Of a DNA stretch of 64,000 nucleotides, positions 28,628 through 37,408 are shown one piece after another. The translations under genes were made by a program, and so were the position numbers. A model generated the notes under the pieces. That model had not been told where the DNA came from, did no database searches, and was given only the letters and a program-made list of their open reading frames with translations. Origin of the DNA: Zhihengliuella salsuginis (GTDB taxonomy: Bacteria; Actinomycetota; Actinomycetes; Actinomycetales; Micrococcaceae); NCBI RefSeq assembly GCF_014651715.1, contig NZ_BMXK01000007.1:62001-126000 (forward strand), in the 5' to 3' direction. Numbering within the stretch: position 1 is the stretch's first letter; the number at the start of each line of letters is the position of its first letter.

Positions 28628-28655
28628 GGGGCCGGACGCCCACGCGCCCGGCCCC
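28628..28655 (+). terminator. Terminator after the small membrane protein gene
   Basis: GGGGCCGG (28628-28635) pairs with CCGGCCCC (28648-28655) around a 12-base loop, 17 bp after the stop of the preceding plus-strand gene. It shows that the DNA left of the IS element belongs to that gene's 3' end and not to the truncated AraC gene. Confidence 0.65.
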
Positions 28656-28676
28656 GCTGGCGACTACGCCGCGCCC

Positions 28677-28769
28677 TGAGTATTCGGAGGTTTGAAGGCC
28701 ACTGAATATTGCCTTCGGGGGCCAGTGATCTTGCCGTTGGGGGCCAGCAGCCGTAGCCGCGGGGGCCAC
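28677..28769 (+). repeat. Left IS21 terminal and subterminal repeats
   Basis: The outer end is TGAGTATTCG. Three copies of a GGGGGCC box follow at about 28717-28723, 28739-28745 and 28761-28767, spaced 22 bp, like the multiple terminal repeats to which IS21 transposases bind. Confidence 0.75.
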
Positions 28770-28789
28770 CGGCTCCCAACGACGTTCTT

Positions 28790-29536
28790 TCACGCGGTCA
28801 CGCTGGCGTGCTCACGCATGTTGTGGGATCCGGTCTCGACCCAGATCGTGTTGTGCACGATCCGGTCCATGATCGCGTCGGCGTGGACTCCGGAGCCGAG
28901 GCGCTGGTGCCAGTCCTTCTTCGCGTACTGGGTGCAGAACACCGTCGACGCGGTGTCGTAGCGTCGCTCGAGCAGTTCGAGGAGCATGCTGCGCATGGCC
29001 TCGTCGGGGTGGTCCAGGAGCCATTCGTCGATCACCAGCAGGGTGAACGCCGCGTACTTCTTCAGGAACTTCGTGGTCCCCAGCGGCTTGTCTCTGGCCA
29101 TCGCCCACGCTTCCTCGAGGTCGGGCATGCGGATGTAGTGGGCCCGGATCCTGTGCTGACAAGCCTGCTTGGCCAGCGCGCAGCCCAGGTAGGACTTCCC
29201 CGAACCGGTGAAGCCCTGGAGGACGACGTTCTGCTGCCGGTCGATGAACGAGCACGTGCCGAGCTGGGCGATGACGTTGCGGTCCAGCCCGCGTTCGTCC
29301 ACCCGGTCCAGCCGGCGCAGGTCCGCCCCCGGGTAGCGCAGCCCGGCCCGCCGGATCAGGCCTTCGATCTTGGCGTGGTTGAACGTGGAGTGCGCTTCAT
29401 CGACCACGAGCCGGAGCCGGTCCTCGAAGCCCATGCCGAGCGTGAGGTTCTCGTCCTGCTCCTCGAGGGCCTCCAGCAGCGGTGCTGCCCCCATTTCGCG
29501 CAGTTTGCGTTTGGTTTCCAGATCGATCCCGCTCAC
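28790..29536 (-). CDS. istB: IS21 helper ATPase IstB
   Basis: IstB is the AAA+ transposition helper that loads and activates the IstA transposase at the target. The 248-residue protein starts at GTG 29536, overlapping the istA stop (GTGA). Walker A is GFTGSGKSYLGCALA near residue 106, and Walker B FTLLVIDEWLLD near residue 167. The N-terminal IstB-specific domain precedes it (LETKRKLREMGAAPLLEAL). A longer in-frame reading overlaps istA and is rejected. Length is typical, so the element is probably competent. Confidence 0.94.
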   Translation of the reverse strand: MSGIDLETKRKLREMGAAPLLEALEEQDENLTLGMGFEDRLRLVVDEAHSTFNHAKIEGLIRRAGLRYPGADLRRLDRVDERGLDRNVIAQLGTCSFIDRQQNVVLQGFTGSGKSYLGCALAKQACQHRIRAHYIRMPDLEEAWAMARDKPLGTTKFLKKYAAFTLLVIDEWLLDHPDEAMRSMLLELLERRYDTASTVFCTQYAKKDWHQRLGSGVHADAIMDRIVHNTIWVETGSHNMREHASVTA

Positions 29537-31095
29537 TTGGCCCCTCCCGCGTAGTAGTCGGCGCCGCGGACGTACCCGCCGTGTTCGACGGGCTCGTCCC
29601 GTGAGGGTCTGAGCCATTCGGCCTGGTCCTGTCCGGTGGCCAGAATCGGCTGCAGGTGCGCGTACCGCGGTGAGCGCACCGGTCCGGTCAGGACGATCCG
29701 GCAGGCCGCCTCGACGCGGTCGGCGGAGCACCTCCGGACCAGGCGCAGCACGGCGCGGGCGGCGTCCAGGCCCTGTTCGTCGACGGGCACGGACTCGAAG
29801 ATCCGGTTCACGACGACGACCGCGTTCGGCCCGATCCGCTCGGCCCATTCACGCGCTCTGGGCGCATCCCAGGGCTGGTACTTCTGCCCGGCGGGCAGGT
29901 CGGCGTCGTTGGTGCGGTACTCGTTGGCCGAGCCCTCGGGCAGCAGCAGGTGGCTGCTCAGCCGCTCGGCGCCCCGATAGACCTCGAGGGTGCGGTCGGT
30001 GACGCGCAGGTCGACTCTCGCGCCGATCTGCGCGAACGGGACCGAGTAGTAGTTCCGTTCCCAGGACACGTGGCCGTTGCGGGCCACCCTGCGGCCGTAG
30101 GCCCACCGGCTGATCTCGTAGGCGATCTGCGGCAGCGGTGTCAGCAGCGGCTTCTCCTCCGCTTTGAAGACGCTGGCCCGGGAGCCGGGCCGTTTCTGGA
30201 ACGGCTCGGCGTTGTAGTCCCGGACTCTCTCGGTGATCGCGGCCTTGAGCTCGGGCAGCGTGGCGAACCGCTGGTCCCGCAGATCGGCGATGACGCGCAT
30301 CGCGACATGCCAGACAGTGTTCTCCACGCTGGCCTTGTCTTTCGCCCGCCGCACCCGCCCGGGCAGCACTGCCGCGGAGTAGTGGGCGGCGAGCTCCCGG
30401 TAGGCGTCGTTGAGGACGATCTCGCCGTCTCTGGGATGTTTGATGACTCCGGTCTTGAGGTTGTCGGGAACGATTCTGGGCGCCGTGCCGCCGAACGCTT
30501 CGAACATGGACACGTGGGCCCGCAGCCAGGCGTCCTGCTTCATGTCCAGGGTCGGCTCGACGAAGGCGTACCGGCTGAACGGCAGGCATCCGACGAACAG
30601 GTACACCGTCCTGGCTTGCCCCGTCACCGGATCATGCAGTTGCATCGTCGGTCCGGACCAGTCGACCTCGACCGTCTGACCAGCTTTGTGGCCGACGCGG
30701 GAAGCGGCGCCGGTGACCATCACGTGGCGCTGATAGGTGCGGCAGAACCGGTCGTAGCCCATCGCCGGGTCCTTCCTCACTGCGCAGGCGTCGAGGTACT
30801 CGCCGTGCAGCAGTTTCAGCGTCACCCCGACCCGGGCCAGCTCACGGTGGATCCTGTCCCAGTCCGGCTGGGCGAACACGCTCTGATGCTCACCGCGACC
30901 CGGGAACAACAGCTCGTACACCTCGGCCTCCGGGCGGTCCCGGATCTCGTCCCAGCCGAGGCCGGCAGCGTCGGCGGCTTCCAGCACCGCCGTGATGGAT
31001 TTGCGCGACATTCCCTGCGACGCGGAGATCGCCCGACCGGAGAGCCCCTCCGCCCGCAACTGCAGAACGAGCTTCGCTCTGATCTTTCGTACCAT
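29533..31095 (-). CDS. istA: IS21 transposase IstA
   Basis: A 520-residue DDE transposase. It begins MVRKIRAKLVLQLRAEGLSGRAI, a helix-turn-helix region, behind AGGAG. The catalytic core shows VEVDWSGPTMQ (first Asp, near residue 143), RIVPDNLKTGV (second Asp) and DKASVENTVWH (Glu). The C-terminal beta-barrel region has NYYSVP, typical of IS21/IS408-type transposases. No frameshift or internal stop is seen. It is co-oriented and overlapping with istB. Confidence 0.94.
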   Translation of the reverse strand: MVRKIRAKLVLQLRAEGLSGRAISASQGMSRKSITAVLEAADAAGLGWDEIRDRPEAEVYELLFPGRGEHQSVFAQPDWDRIHRELARVGVTLKLLHGEYLDACAVRKDPAMGYDRFCRTYQRHVMVTGAASRVGHKAGQTVEVDWSGPTMQLHDPVTGQARTVYLFVGCLPFSRYAFVEPTLDMKQDAWLRAHVSMFEAFGGTAPRIVPDNLKTGVIKHPRDGEIVLNDAYRELAAHYSAAVLPGRVRRAKDKASVENTVWHVAMRVIADLRDQRFATLPELKAAITERVRDYNAEPFQKRPGSRASVFKAEEKPLLTPLPQIAYEISRWAYGRRVARNGHVSWERNYYSVPFAQIGARVDLRVTDRTLEVYRGAERLSSHLLLPEGSANEYRTNDADLPAGQKYQPWDAPRAREWAERIGPNAVVVVNRIFESVPVDEQGLDAARAVLRLVRRCSADRVEAACRIVLTGPVRSPRYAHLQPILATGQDQAEWLRPSRDEPVEHGGYVRGADYYAGGAK

Positions 31096-31151
31096 TGATC
31101 TTCTCCTTCTGCCGTGTGCCCTATACACACGGCAGAAGGAGCCTAAGCATG

Positions 31152-31256
31152 GTGGCCCCCGAGCACCCCACTGCCGGCCCCCAAGCCCGCTATCCGGGAA
31201 TCAGCGCAGCGGCCCCCGAAGGCACGACTGATGGACCCCAACGAAGCGAATATTCA
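31152..31256 (-). repeat. Right IS21 terminal and subterminal repeats
   Basis: Inverted counterparts of the left-end boxes lie at about 31154-31160, 31176-31182 and 31211-31217 (GGCCCCC on the plus strand), and the outer end is CGAATATTCA finishing at 31256. The right end interrupts the AraC-type gene. Confidence 0.75.
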
Positions 31257-31792
31257 CCAGTGGGTTCGACGTCGTTGAGGCCAGCGATGCGCTCTCGCGT
31301 CTCGGCAGCAATGGACCGCTCGAACTCAATGATGTGCGGGTTGGGCCCAGAGTGAATCACGGGCACGGTGGCGGAAAGGCCCGCCAGGGTGAATGCGGGC
31401 ATGTCGACGATCCGGTGCTTCATCGGGGTCGTCCCTTCTACTCGTAGATGAAATGAGAGTCGAGACTGGGAAGCCAGTGATGCTCCGGATGTTCTCGCGG
31501 CCCCGGGACTGATCCCGTGGACGCCTTTGAAAGCCCGCGTGAATGCTTCAGCCGAGGTGTAGCCGTACTTCACGGCCGTCTCTAGGACGCCTTCGCCGCG
31601 GATCAAGTCCGCTGCCGCGATGGTCATCCGCCGGCGCCGAATGTACTCCGAGACTGGCATTCCGGCCAGCGTCGAGAACATCCGGCGGAAGTGGTATTCG
31701 CTCGTGGCCGCAGCCCGTGCGACGTCGGCGATGTCAATGTCCGCGGCCAGATCCGCTTCGATCATCTCGATCGCCTGATTCCACTGCTGCAC
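31257..31792 (-). pseudogene. AraC-family regulator with GyrI-like domain, 3' end lost at IS21
   Basis: The surviving about 178 codons start at GTG 31792 (VQQWNQAIEMIEADL) behind GGGAGG. Residues about 8-100 form two AraC helix-turn-helix motifs (IADVARAAATSEYHFRRMF and LETAVKYGYTSAEAFTRAFK). After a linker, MKHRIVDMPAFTLAGLSATVPVIHSGP begins a GyrI-like effector-binding domain. Full-length proteins of this type are near 280-290 residues, so most of the effector domain is missing. Beyond 31256 the frame runs 22 codons into the IS before a stop. The missing 3' end is not present left of the IS, so the gene is broken by more than simple insertion. Confidence 0.85.
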
Positions 31793-31912
31793 GTCGGCCT
31801 CCCTGTCTCACTTTCAAGCTACGCAGCCGGGGCCGTGCCCCGCCCGACGATCGATGCCCGATATCGTCAGCCTCCGGGCTGCTTAGAACAGGGCTGTTCC
31901 GACCCTCCGGTG

Positions 31913-34900
31913 CTACCCTGCGAGGTCGTCGGCCTTCGTCCCGCTGAAGCGCTCCATGACCGTGCGGAAGTTGTAGAGGGTTCCCTCGTCGAAGAGGACC
32001 AGTGGATCCTGGGCGATGTCGGTGTAGGGCGGCGAGAAGAGCATGTCGAGAGTCATGCGGCCGTTGCGCGTCAAGTGGTCCACCATCATGTTCAGCATCT
32101 GCTGCTGGCGGGTGTCGAGTATAGAGCCGACGACGAATTCTGCGAACGATTCGCGGACGGCATCGCGGTCGAGCCCCACGAGAGACTTGATGAAGGACGC
32201 GAGGTCTTGCCCAGCGAGTTCGTGCAGCTTCGAAGCCGGGACTTTGCCGTCCTCGAGAACCAGCGATTCGAGGGTTTCCAGATCCTGGTCCGTCAGCGGG
32301 CGGCCTCGGCGGAGCTTTTGGATGACCAGATGGTCCAGATGCTTCTCGAGGTGGGCCTTGATGTGCAAGCGGTAGTTCTCGATGTCGAGGCTGGGCGCCG
32401 TTAGCTCGCCGTCGCTCACGCCGATGAGTGTGTCTTCGAAGTCAGAGTAAACAGGCTTGCGCTTGGCCTTCTCCAGCACGGGAATCAAGTCACGCAGCGC
32501 GGTGCGGACGCGCTCAAGCCACGCTGGGTCCTGCCCCGACCACGCGACGCCTGTGTCTTCGATATCGAGGATCGCCTCGATGACCTGACGGTGCTTGCCG
32601 ATGGAGGTCTCGTGGAGCCGCTCCGCCAGAGCGCCGGCGAGGGCGCTCAGCTGCCTGCCAAGTTTGAGCGCAGCCGACTCGTCGTGCGTCAGCGCCGCGA
32701 GCTGCAGACTCAACGCCAGCAGGTCGAAGCGGCGTGCCTCGTGGCTCCCCTGGACGGGCAAGGTATCCGCGAGACCTGACAGCTCCTGCTCGGCCTCGAC
32801 TTCGTCGACGTCGCTCAAGCCGTCCCATGCCTGTCCTTCAGAGAACTTCTCGACGGCGGCCAAATGCGGGCGAACTAGGAAGTTGCCGCGTTCGAGCCGA
32901 CGCACCTGGCCGTGCAGTGTGTCGCGCAGGTCGGCGATGTAGGCGCCGTCGTATCCGATCCGGCCGGCGGCGACGAGCGCCCGGGCGCGGGTGGTGAACG
33001 TCCGCGCGGCAAGCGAGTGCACAAGACGCGTCTCAGGTGCGTCTCCCCCTGCGTTGAAAAAGTCGACGTTGCCGCAGACGTCGAAGATGATGAAGTCCTT
33101 CTTGTGCATTCCCGGGCCGTAGAGATCCGGGCGCAGGCGGGTACCGCGGCCGACCATCTGCCAGAACTTGGTCTTTGACTTGACCTCTTTGAAGAAGACG
33201 AGGTTCACAACGTCGGGCACGTCTATGCCGGTGTCGAGCATGTCAACGCTGATGGCGATCTCAGGGCGCTTCTCCGGTTCAGCGAAGGAATCGATGAGCA
33301 TCTGGTTGTGGTTGACGCTGTGGGTGATCACGCGCGCGTAGTCTCCGCTGTGCTGCGGGTAATTGGCGTCGAAGCGCTCCTTGATGAATTCTGCGTGGTC
33401 TTGGTTCCTAGCGAAGACGATCGTCTTGCCGATGACGTCACCGCCGGAGACACGGTGCCCCTGGGACATGAGGACTTCCAGGACCTTGTCGACGGTGTCC
33501 GCGTTGAAAAGCCACTTGTTCAGGTGTGAGGTGTCCACGGAGTCGGGGATGTCTCCGTCCTCACTCCATTCAAAGGTGTCCCACTCGGCCCGCTCTTCTT
33601 CGCTCAGCTCGTCGTATTTGACGCCGCGGCGCATGAATCCGAGCTCGATGTTCCGCACTGAGTACGGAACGAGGTAGCCCTCCTCGATCGCCTGCTCGAG
33701 CGGGTAGGCGCTGGTTGGTTTTCCGCTCTCGAGCTCGAAGAGGCCGTAGGTGTTCTTGTCGATCTCGTCCCGGGGCGTCGCCGTCAGACCGACGAGGTAA
33801 GAGTCGAGGTAGTCGAAGATCCGCCCGTACTTCTGGTAGACGGAGCGGTGAGCCTCGTCGATGATCACCAGGTCGTAGTAGCCGATCCCCCGCCAGTCCG
33901 CGCCGAGGGCCCTGCCCTCCGTCGAGGCCGCGATCATGTTCATCATTGTGGGGTAAGTGGCCAAGTGGAGGCGCGAGGAGGAAGCGTCGTCGTGGCCAAT
34001 CCCCAAGCGCGCTGGCGAATAGCCAGAGAGCAATTGTCCGAAGACCTTCTTCGCCTGGTTGACCAGCGCGTTGCGGTCAGCGAGGAACAGCACCCGCTTG
34101 GCCCAGCGCGCCTCCATGAGGAGTTTGGCGAGTGCGACGACGGTGCGCGTCTTCCCCGTTCCGGTCGCCATGACGAGCAGCGCTTTGCGGCGGTGTTCAT
34201 CGAAGGTCTCGGCGACGGCGCGGATGGCCTCCTGCTGGTACTGGCGGTCGGCGATGCCGGCGGGCACCGGAGCGGTCGCGAGGCGTTTACGCCCGGTGCG
34301 TCGTTCAATCATGAGCTCGAGCTCATCACGGGTATGGAAACCGAGGATGCGTCGCGGCGGGTAGCCGTCGCGATGGGCGCCGACGGTTCCGAAGGCAGCG
34401 TCGTCCCACACCCAATGCTCGTAGCCGTTCGAGTAGTAGATGACGGGGCGTCGGCCGAACTGCCGCTCGAGCGCGTCGGCGTAGAGGCGTGCTTGCTCCT
34501 CGCCACTCTTCGGGCTGGCTGAGGCTTTCTTGGCTTCAAGGACGGCGAGCGGGCGGCCGTCCCGGCCCCAGAGCACGTAGTCGGCGTAGCCGATGCCATC
34601 TTTGCTGCCGAATCCCGGCGGCAGTCCGGTGACTTGGAATTCGCGCGCCCGGGGCGCGTCGACGTCCCAACCGGCTTCACGCAGCTGGAGGTCGATGTAG
34701 ACACGTGTGGCGGCCTCGTCCAGGCCACCGAGGTCGAGCTCAGGGATCTTCTGTTCGGCATTGGCGGCTTTGATGCGCTCGAGCTCGGCGCGGGCGGCGT
34801 CGAGCTCCGACTGGAGCTTCTCCTTTTCGTCGCCGGCGGCTTCGAGTTCGGCGGCCAGCTTCGCCACCTCCGGCTGCGTCTTACTCGGCTGGGCGGGTTC

Positions 34901-35362
34901 GGCCGGTGTGGGTCGGAATCGTTCGAGATCGAGGGACGTTCCGGTGGCGACCCGACTAGCGTGATTCTCGGCGTAGGTGTGGCCGATCCAGACGGTGATG
35001 CGGAAGAGTCCGGTCAGTCCCGCCGCAGCGGCCGGGACGGAGATCGGCGACTGGGTATGAACAGCGGTGTTGCCGATCTTGCGGACGGCGTGCATTTGGT
35101 CGCGGACCGCCACGGGGACAAGTTTCTGGAACGTGAACTCGTTGAGCCGATTGTTGAGGTCGTCTTTAAGCGGCCGTTTGAGGGTGGCGTCGTACTCGTA
35201 CATCCAGCCAACGAGTTGCTCTAGCGCGCGTCGCGCGTACATGAGGCTGACGCGCGCGTCTCGGTAGGCGAAGAACTCAGCACGGTGGGCTTGGTCGGCG
35301 ATGGCTGGCCATTGCGCTTTTAAGAATCCGAAGTTGGATTCCGGCTGACTAGTCTGCGCCAC
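31913..35362 (-). CDS. hsdR: Type I restriction enzyme R subunit
   Basis: HsdR is the ATP-driven translocase and nuclease of a type I restriction complex. The 1149-residue protein starts at GTG 35362 (VAQTSQPESNFGFLKAQWP) behind AAGGGG. Residues about 10-140 resemble the DUF4145 domain found at the front of some HsdR proteins, followed by a coiled coil about 165-205. The nuclease domain has ADYVLW (Asp261) and LEAKK (Glu276, Lys278). The helicase has ATGTGKT (399-405), DEAH (502-505), LTATP (526-530) and a later VGRGTR motif VI. The C-terminal region resembles the EcoEI R C-domain. All catalytic motifs are intact. It is the last gene of the operon, 127 bp after the NERD gene. Confidence 0.95.
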   Translation of the reverse strand: MAQTSQPESNFGFLKAQWPAIADQAHRAEFFAYRDARVSLMYARRALEQLVGWMYEYDATLKRPLKDDLNNRLNEFTFQKLVPVAVRDQMHAVRKIGNTAVHTQSPISVPAAAAGLTGLFRITVWIGHTYAENHASRVATGTSLDLERFRPTPAEPAQPSKTQPEVAKLAAELEAAGDEKEKLQSELDAARAELERIKAANAEQKIPELDLGGLDEAATRVYIDLQLREAGWDVDAPRAREFQVTGLPPGFGSKDGIGYADYVLWGRDGRPLAVLEAKKASASPKSGEEQARLYADALERQFGRRPVIYYSNGYEHWVWDDAAFGTVGAHRDGYPPRRILGFHTRDELELMIERRTGRKRLATAPVPAGIADRQYQQEAIRAVAETFDEHRRKALLVMATGTGKTRTVVALAKLLMEARWAKRVLFLADRNALVNQAKKVFGQLLSGYSPARLGIGHDDASSSRLHLATYPTMMNMIAASTEGRALGADWRGIGYYDLVIIDEAHRSVYQKYGRIFDYLDSYLVGLTATPRDEIDKNTYGLFELESGKPTSAYPLEQAIEEGYLVPYSVRNIELGFMRRGVKYDELSEEERAEWDTFEWSEDGDIPDSVDTSHLNKWLFNADTVDKVLEVLMSQGHRVSGGDVIGKTIVFARNQDHAEFIKERFDANYPQHSGDYARVITHSVNHNQMLIDSFAEPEKRPEIAISVDMLDTGIDVPDVVNLVFFKEVKSKTKFWQMVGRGTRLRPDLYGPGMHKKDFIIFDVCGNVDFFNAGGDAPETRLVHSLAARTFTTRARALVAAGRIGYDGAYIADLRDTLHGQVRRLERGNFLVRPHLAAVEKFSEGQAWDGLSDVDEVEAEQELSGLADTLPVQGSHEARRFDLLALSLQLAALTHDESAALKLGRQLSALAGALAERLHETSIGKHRQVIEAILDIEDTGVAWSGQDPAWLERVRTALRDLIPVLEKAKRKPVYSDFEDTLIGVSDGELTAPSLDIENYRLHIKAHLEKHLDHLVIQKLRRGRPLTDQDLETLESLVLEDGKVPASKLHELAGQDLASFIKSLVGLDRDAVRESFAEFVVGSILDTRQQQMLNMMVDHLTRNGRMTLDMLFSPPYTDIAQDPLVLFDEGTLYNFRTVMERFSGTKADDLAG

Positions 35363-35489
35363 GCGTTTCCCCTTAATCTGCGGCGTGCTCAAAGCGTCCT
35401 TGCTTGTCAGCCTACCGGCATTACACAACCACGGTCGGCCATGCTGGCTCAGCACAGGAGTGAATCGCGCTCTCCATGATCCCCGGCCG

Positions 35490-36440
35490 TCAGATCCTCG
35501 AAGGTCGCATTGCGGCGAAGCTTCCGAACCCCGTGCTATCACCGGCGTAGGGCTCGAGTGCTTGCATCACGCTCTCAACGTCAACGCGTTGGGGACCTAG
35601 GCTGCTCTTGAGGATGTAGCTCAGCCGATTCCGGTCGAACACACGGACGTTCCAGGTCGTCTGGAAATCGGCAGCATGCAATTTGACCTCCGGGTGCGAG
35701 TAAAAGACGCACGCTTCGACCCAACTCAGAGTGAGGCCGAGTTCACTCGCGAAGACCCGAAGGTCGTTCGCCTGCCGCTTCGCCTGGAGAACCGGCACTT
35801 GCCCCTTGTCCTCGTTGCCACTCGTTGCGATTCGGATCCGCCCCTGGCTACCACCAATATGAATGGCGAAGTGATCACCAAGGTCTTCTGCTGCAACGAG
35901 TGACCCAAGATCTCGGTGAAGCGTTGACGGCTTCTTCCCGTCGCAGACGATCCCCTTCCACCCCTTGTTCTCGATAAGGATGACTTTTTCGGTGGTGACG
36001 ATGATGTGATCGATCTGTCGCCGGTAGTAATGGCCACGGGTCGGCCTTCCCCTGAGGAAGACGAGGTTCGTCAGCATGACGCCATCAAGTTTCTGCTGCC
36101 TGCAGGCTTCGAGCAGCGCCAAACGAGATTCCAAGTCATAGTCCAACGAGCTGGCTAGATAGGTGTGAAGCTGCTTCTCGCGGGCCTTCGCTTCGGCTTG
36201 ATCGTTGGCGGCGCTCGATTGCAATTCGGCAAGCTGGGTCATTGATTTTTCGAGTGTGCGACGGTGCTCTGCGGATGCTTGTCCAGACTCTTGCTTGTGA
36301 GCTTCCGTCAGTGCCGCGACGCGGGCATCATGCGCCGCTGCGATTCGAGCAGCCTGCCGACGGCGAATCACCGCATAGCCAATCAGCGCAGCCGCGAGCA
36401 GGACCGTCAGGCCCCACGGCAGCCAATCCATCGGTGTCAT
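35490..36440 (-). CDS. Membrane-anchored NERD-domain (nuclease-related) protein
   Basis: A 316-residue protein with one N-terminal membrane helix at about residues 8-24 (WGLTVLLAAALIGYAVI), then a charged, probably coiled-coil region to about residue 95, then a NERD domain. The NERD core reads RRQIDHIIVTTEKVILIENKGWKG: Asp144, Glu157 and Lys159 form a plausible PD-(D/E)xK active site. NERD proteins are linked to DNA processing and often accompany defence genes, but their biochemistry is poorly known. It lies 35 bp after the Mrr-like gene and before hsdR, all in the same direction. ATG 36440 is chosen; a TTG nine bases upstream is possible. Confidence 0.82.
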   Translation of the reverse strand: MTPMDWLPWGLTVLLAAALIGYAVIRRRQAARIAAAHDARVAALTEAHKQESGQASAEHRRTLEKSMTQLAELQSSAANDQAEAKAREKQLHTYLASSLDYDLESRLALLEACRQQKLDGVMLTNLVFLRGRPTRGHYYRRQIDHIIVTTEKVILIENKGWKGIVCDGKKPSTLHRDLGSLVAAEDLGDHFAIHIGGSQGRIRIATSGNEDKGQVPVLQAKRQANDLRVFASELGLTLSWVEACVFYSHPEVKLHAADFQTTWNVRVFDRNRLSYILKSSLGPQRVDVESVMQALEPYAGDSTGFGSFAAMRPSRI

Positions 36441-36475
36441 GCGGTGCAATACCTTTCCACGTCGCTGGGAGCGTC

Positions 36476-37408
36476 TTACTCGAAGAAGTCTTCGTCGATA
36501 TCCACGACGTGATATGTCCGCTTGGTCTGGACACCGACGCGGTACTTGATCATGAGGCTCACCAAGCGTTGACCATCGATAAGAATCACCCGTGTAGGTA
36601 TAGCCCCCGCATACTCTCGCGCATGCCTCGTGAACGCACTTGTCGTAATAAAAACACCCTTCGCGGCTCCGAACCCGTGAAGAGCACCAATGAACGCCTG
36701 GATCTGTTCACGCCCCACGGTGTTGCCGTCCCCGTAGCGCTTGGCCTGCACATAGAGCCGGTCAAGCCCGAGCGGGTCCTGGTCGATCAGCCCATCCACG
36801 CCACCATCACCCGTGCCGCCGATGCGCATGCCACGCTGTTCGGCACCGCCGTACCCCATTCCAAGGAGTAGCTTGACCACTGCCTCCTCGAAGAAGTCGG
36901 GGTGGCTCTCACGCAGCCGGTTGAGCAGCTGCTCGCCGACCTCGCCGTGAATTCGGTCGATAGCTGATTCGATCTGCTCTACCGGGTCGGTTGCGACGAG
37001 CTCATCAGCGACGACGGTGTCCGGTTTGTCGTCAGCGGTGCCTTTCTTGGGCCAAAATTCTCGGAAAAGCAGCCTGGCCTCGCCGAAACTCTCGATTCCA
37101 TCCGGGTTGGCATCGTGCCAAGCCCTACCCTGCTCGGTGACGCGGTACATTGCGCGTTCGGGGCGCTCGATCCACCCGGCTTTTGCGAGGTTGCTGATCG
37201 CCCAACCGATTCGTTGCTCTGCACGGCTTCCACCCGTGTTCAGCGTCTCGGCCTTAGCAGCGGGCGACAGATTCAGCTCCTCTATGACTCCTGCTACGAG
37301 GTCGCGACGCGCGATTGTTCGGCCGTCGTAGAGAACAGCAAGAACGGAACGAACCATGTGGGGCCAGATCGGCACTTCGGACTCAAGTTCACTGTGATCA
37401 TGCCCCAT
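36476..37408 (-). CDS. Mrr-like restriction endonuclease
   Basis: A 310-residue protein with the two-part Mrr layout. Residues about 12-100 form the winged-helix Mrr N-terminal domain (PHMVRSVLAVLYDGRTIARRDLV and RIGWAISNLAKAGWIERPER). Residues about 165-290 form the Mrr catalytic fold: FFEEAVVKLLLGMGY, then GGTGDGGVDG (Asp205) and LYVQAKRY (Gln221, Lys223), a D-QxK variant typical of Mrr enzymes. Mrr is a type IV enzyme that cuts modified DNA. The start ATG overlaps the hsdS stop (TGATG), so its translation is coupled to hsdS. A longer in-frame start inside hsdS is rejected. Confidence 0.9.
   Translation of the reverse strand: MGHDHSELESEVPIWPHMVRSVLAVLYDGRTIARRDLVAGVIEELNLSPAAKAETLNTGGSRAEQRIGWAISNLAKAGWIERPERAMYRVTEQGRAWHDANPDGIESFGEARLLFREFWPKKGTADDKPDTVVADELVATDPVEQIESAIDRIHGEVGEQLLNRLRESHPDFFEEAVVKLLLGMGYGGAEQRGMRIGGTGDGGVDGLIDQDPLGLDRLYVQAKRYGDGNTVGREQIQAFIGALHGFGAAKGVFITTSAFTRHAREYAGAIPTRVILIDGQRLVSLMIKYRVGVQTKRTYHVVDIDEDFFE

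Larger units (their letters stand above)
28677..31256 (-). mobile_element. IS21-family insertion sequence, apparently complete
   Basis: A 2580-bp element carrying istA and istB. Its two outer ends align as inverted repeats: TGAGTATTCG from 28677 inward on the plus strand, and TGAATATTCG from 31256 inward on the minus strand. Both continue about 23 bp later into the shared block TGCCTTCGGGGGCC. Multiple GGGGGCC subterminal repeats flank the genes. Both genes are full length without stops. Expected 4-8 bp target duplications are not visible (GCGCCC on the left, CCAGTG on the right). Confidence 0.85.

Noticed and set aside
31793-31912. Terminator or small RNA between hsdR and the AraC remnant
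   Set aside because: Only short 6-bp inverted repeats (for example GAACAG/CTGTTC) are present, too weak to call.
35363-35489. Small gene between hsdR and the NERD gene
   Set aside because: The 127-bp gap and the upstream extension of hsdR hold no start with a ribosome binding site and no conserved residues.
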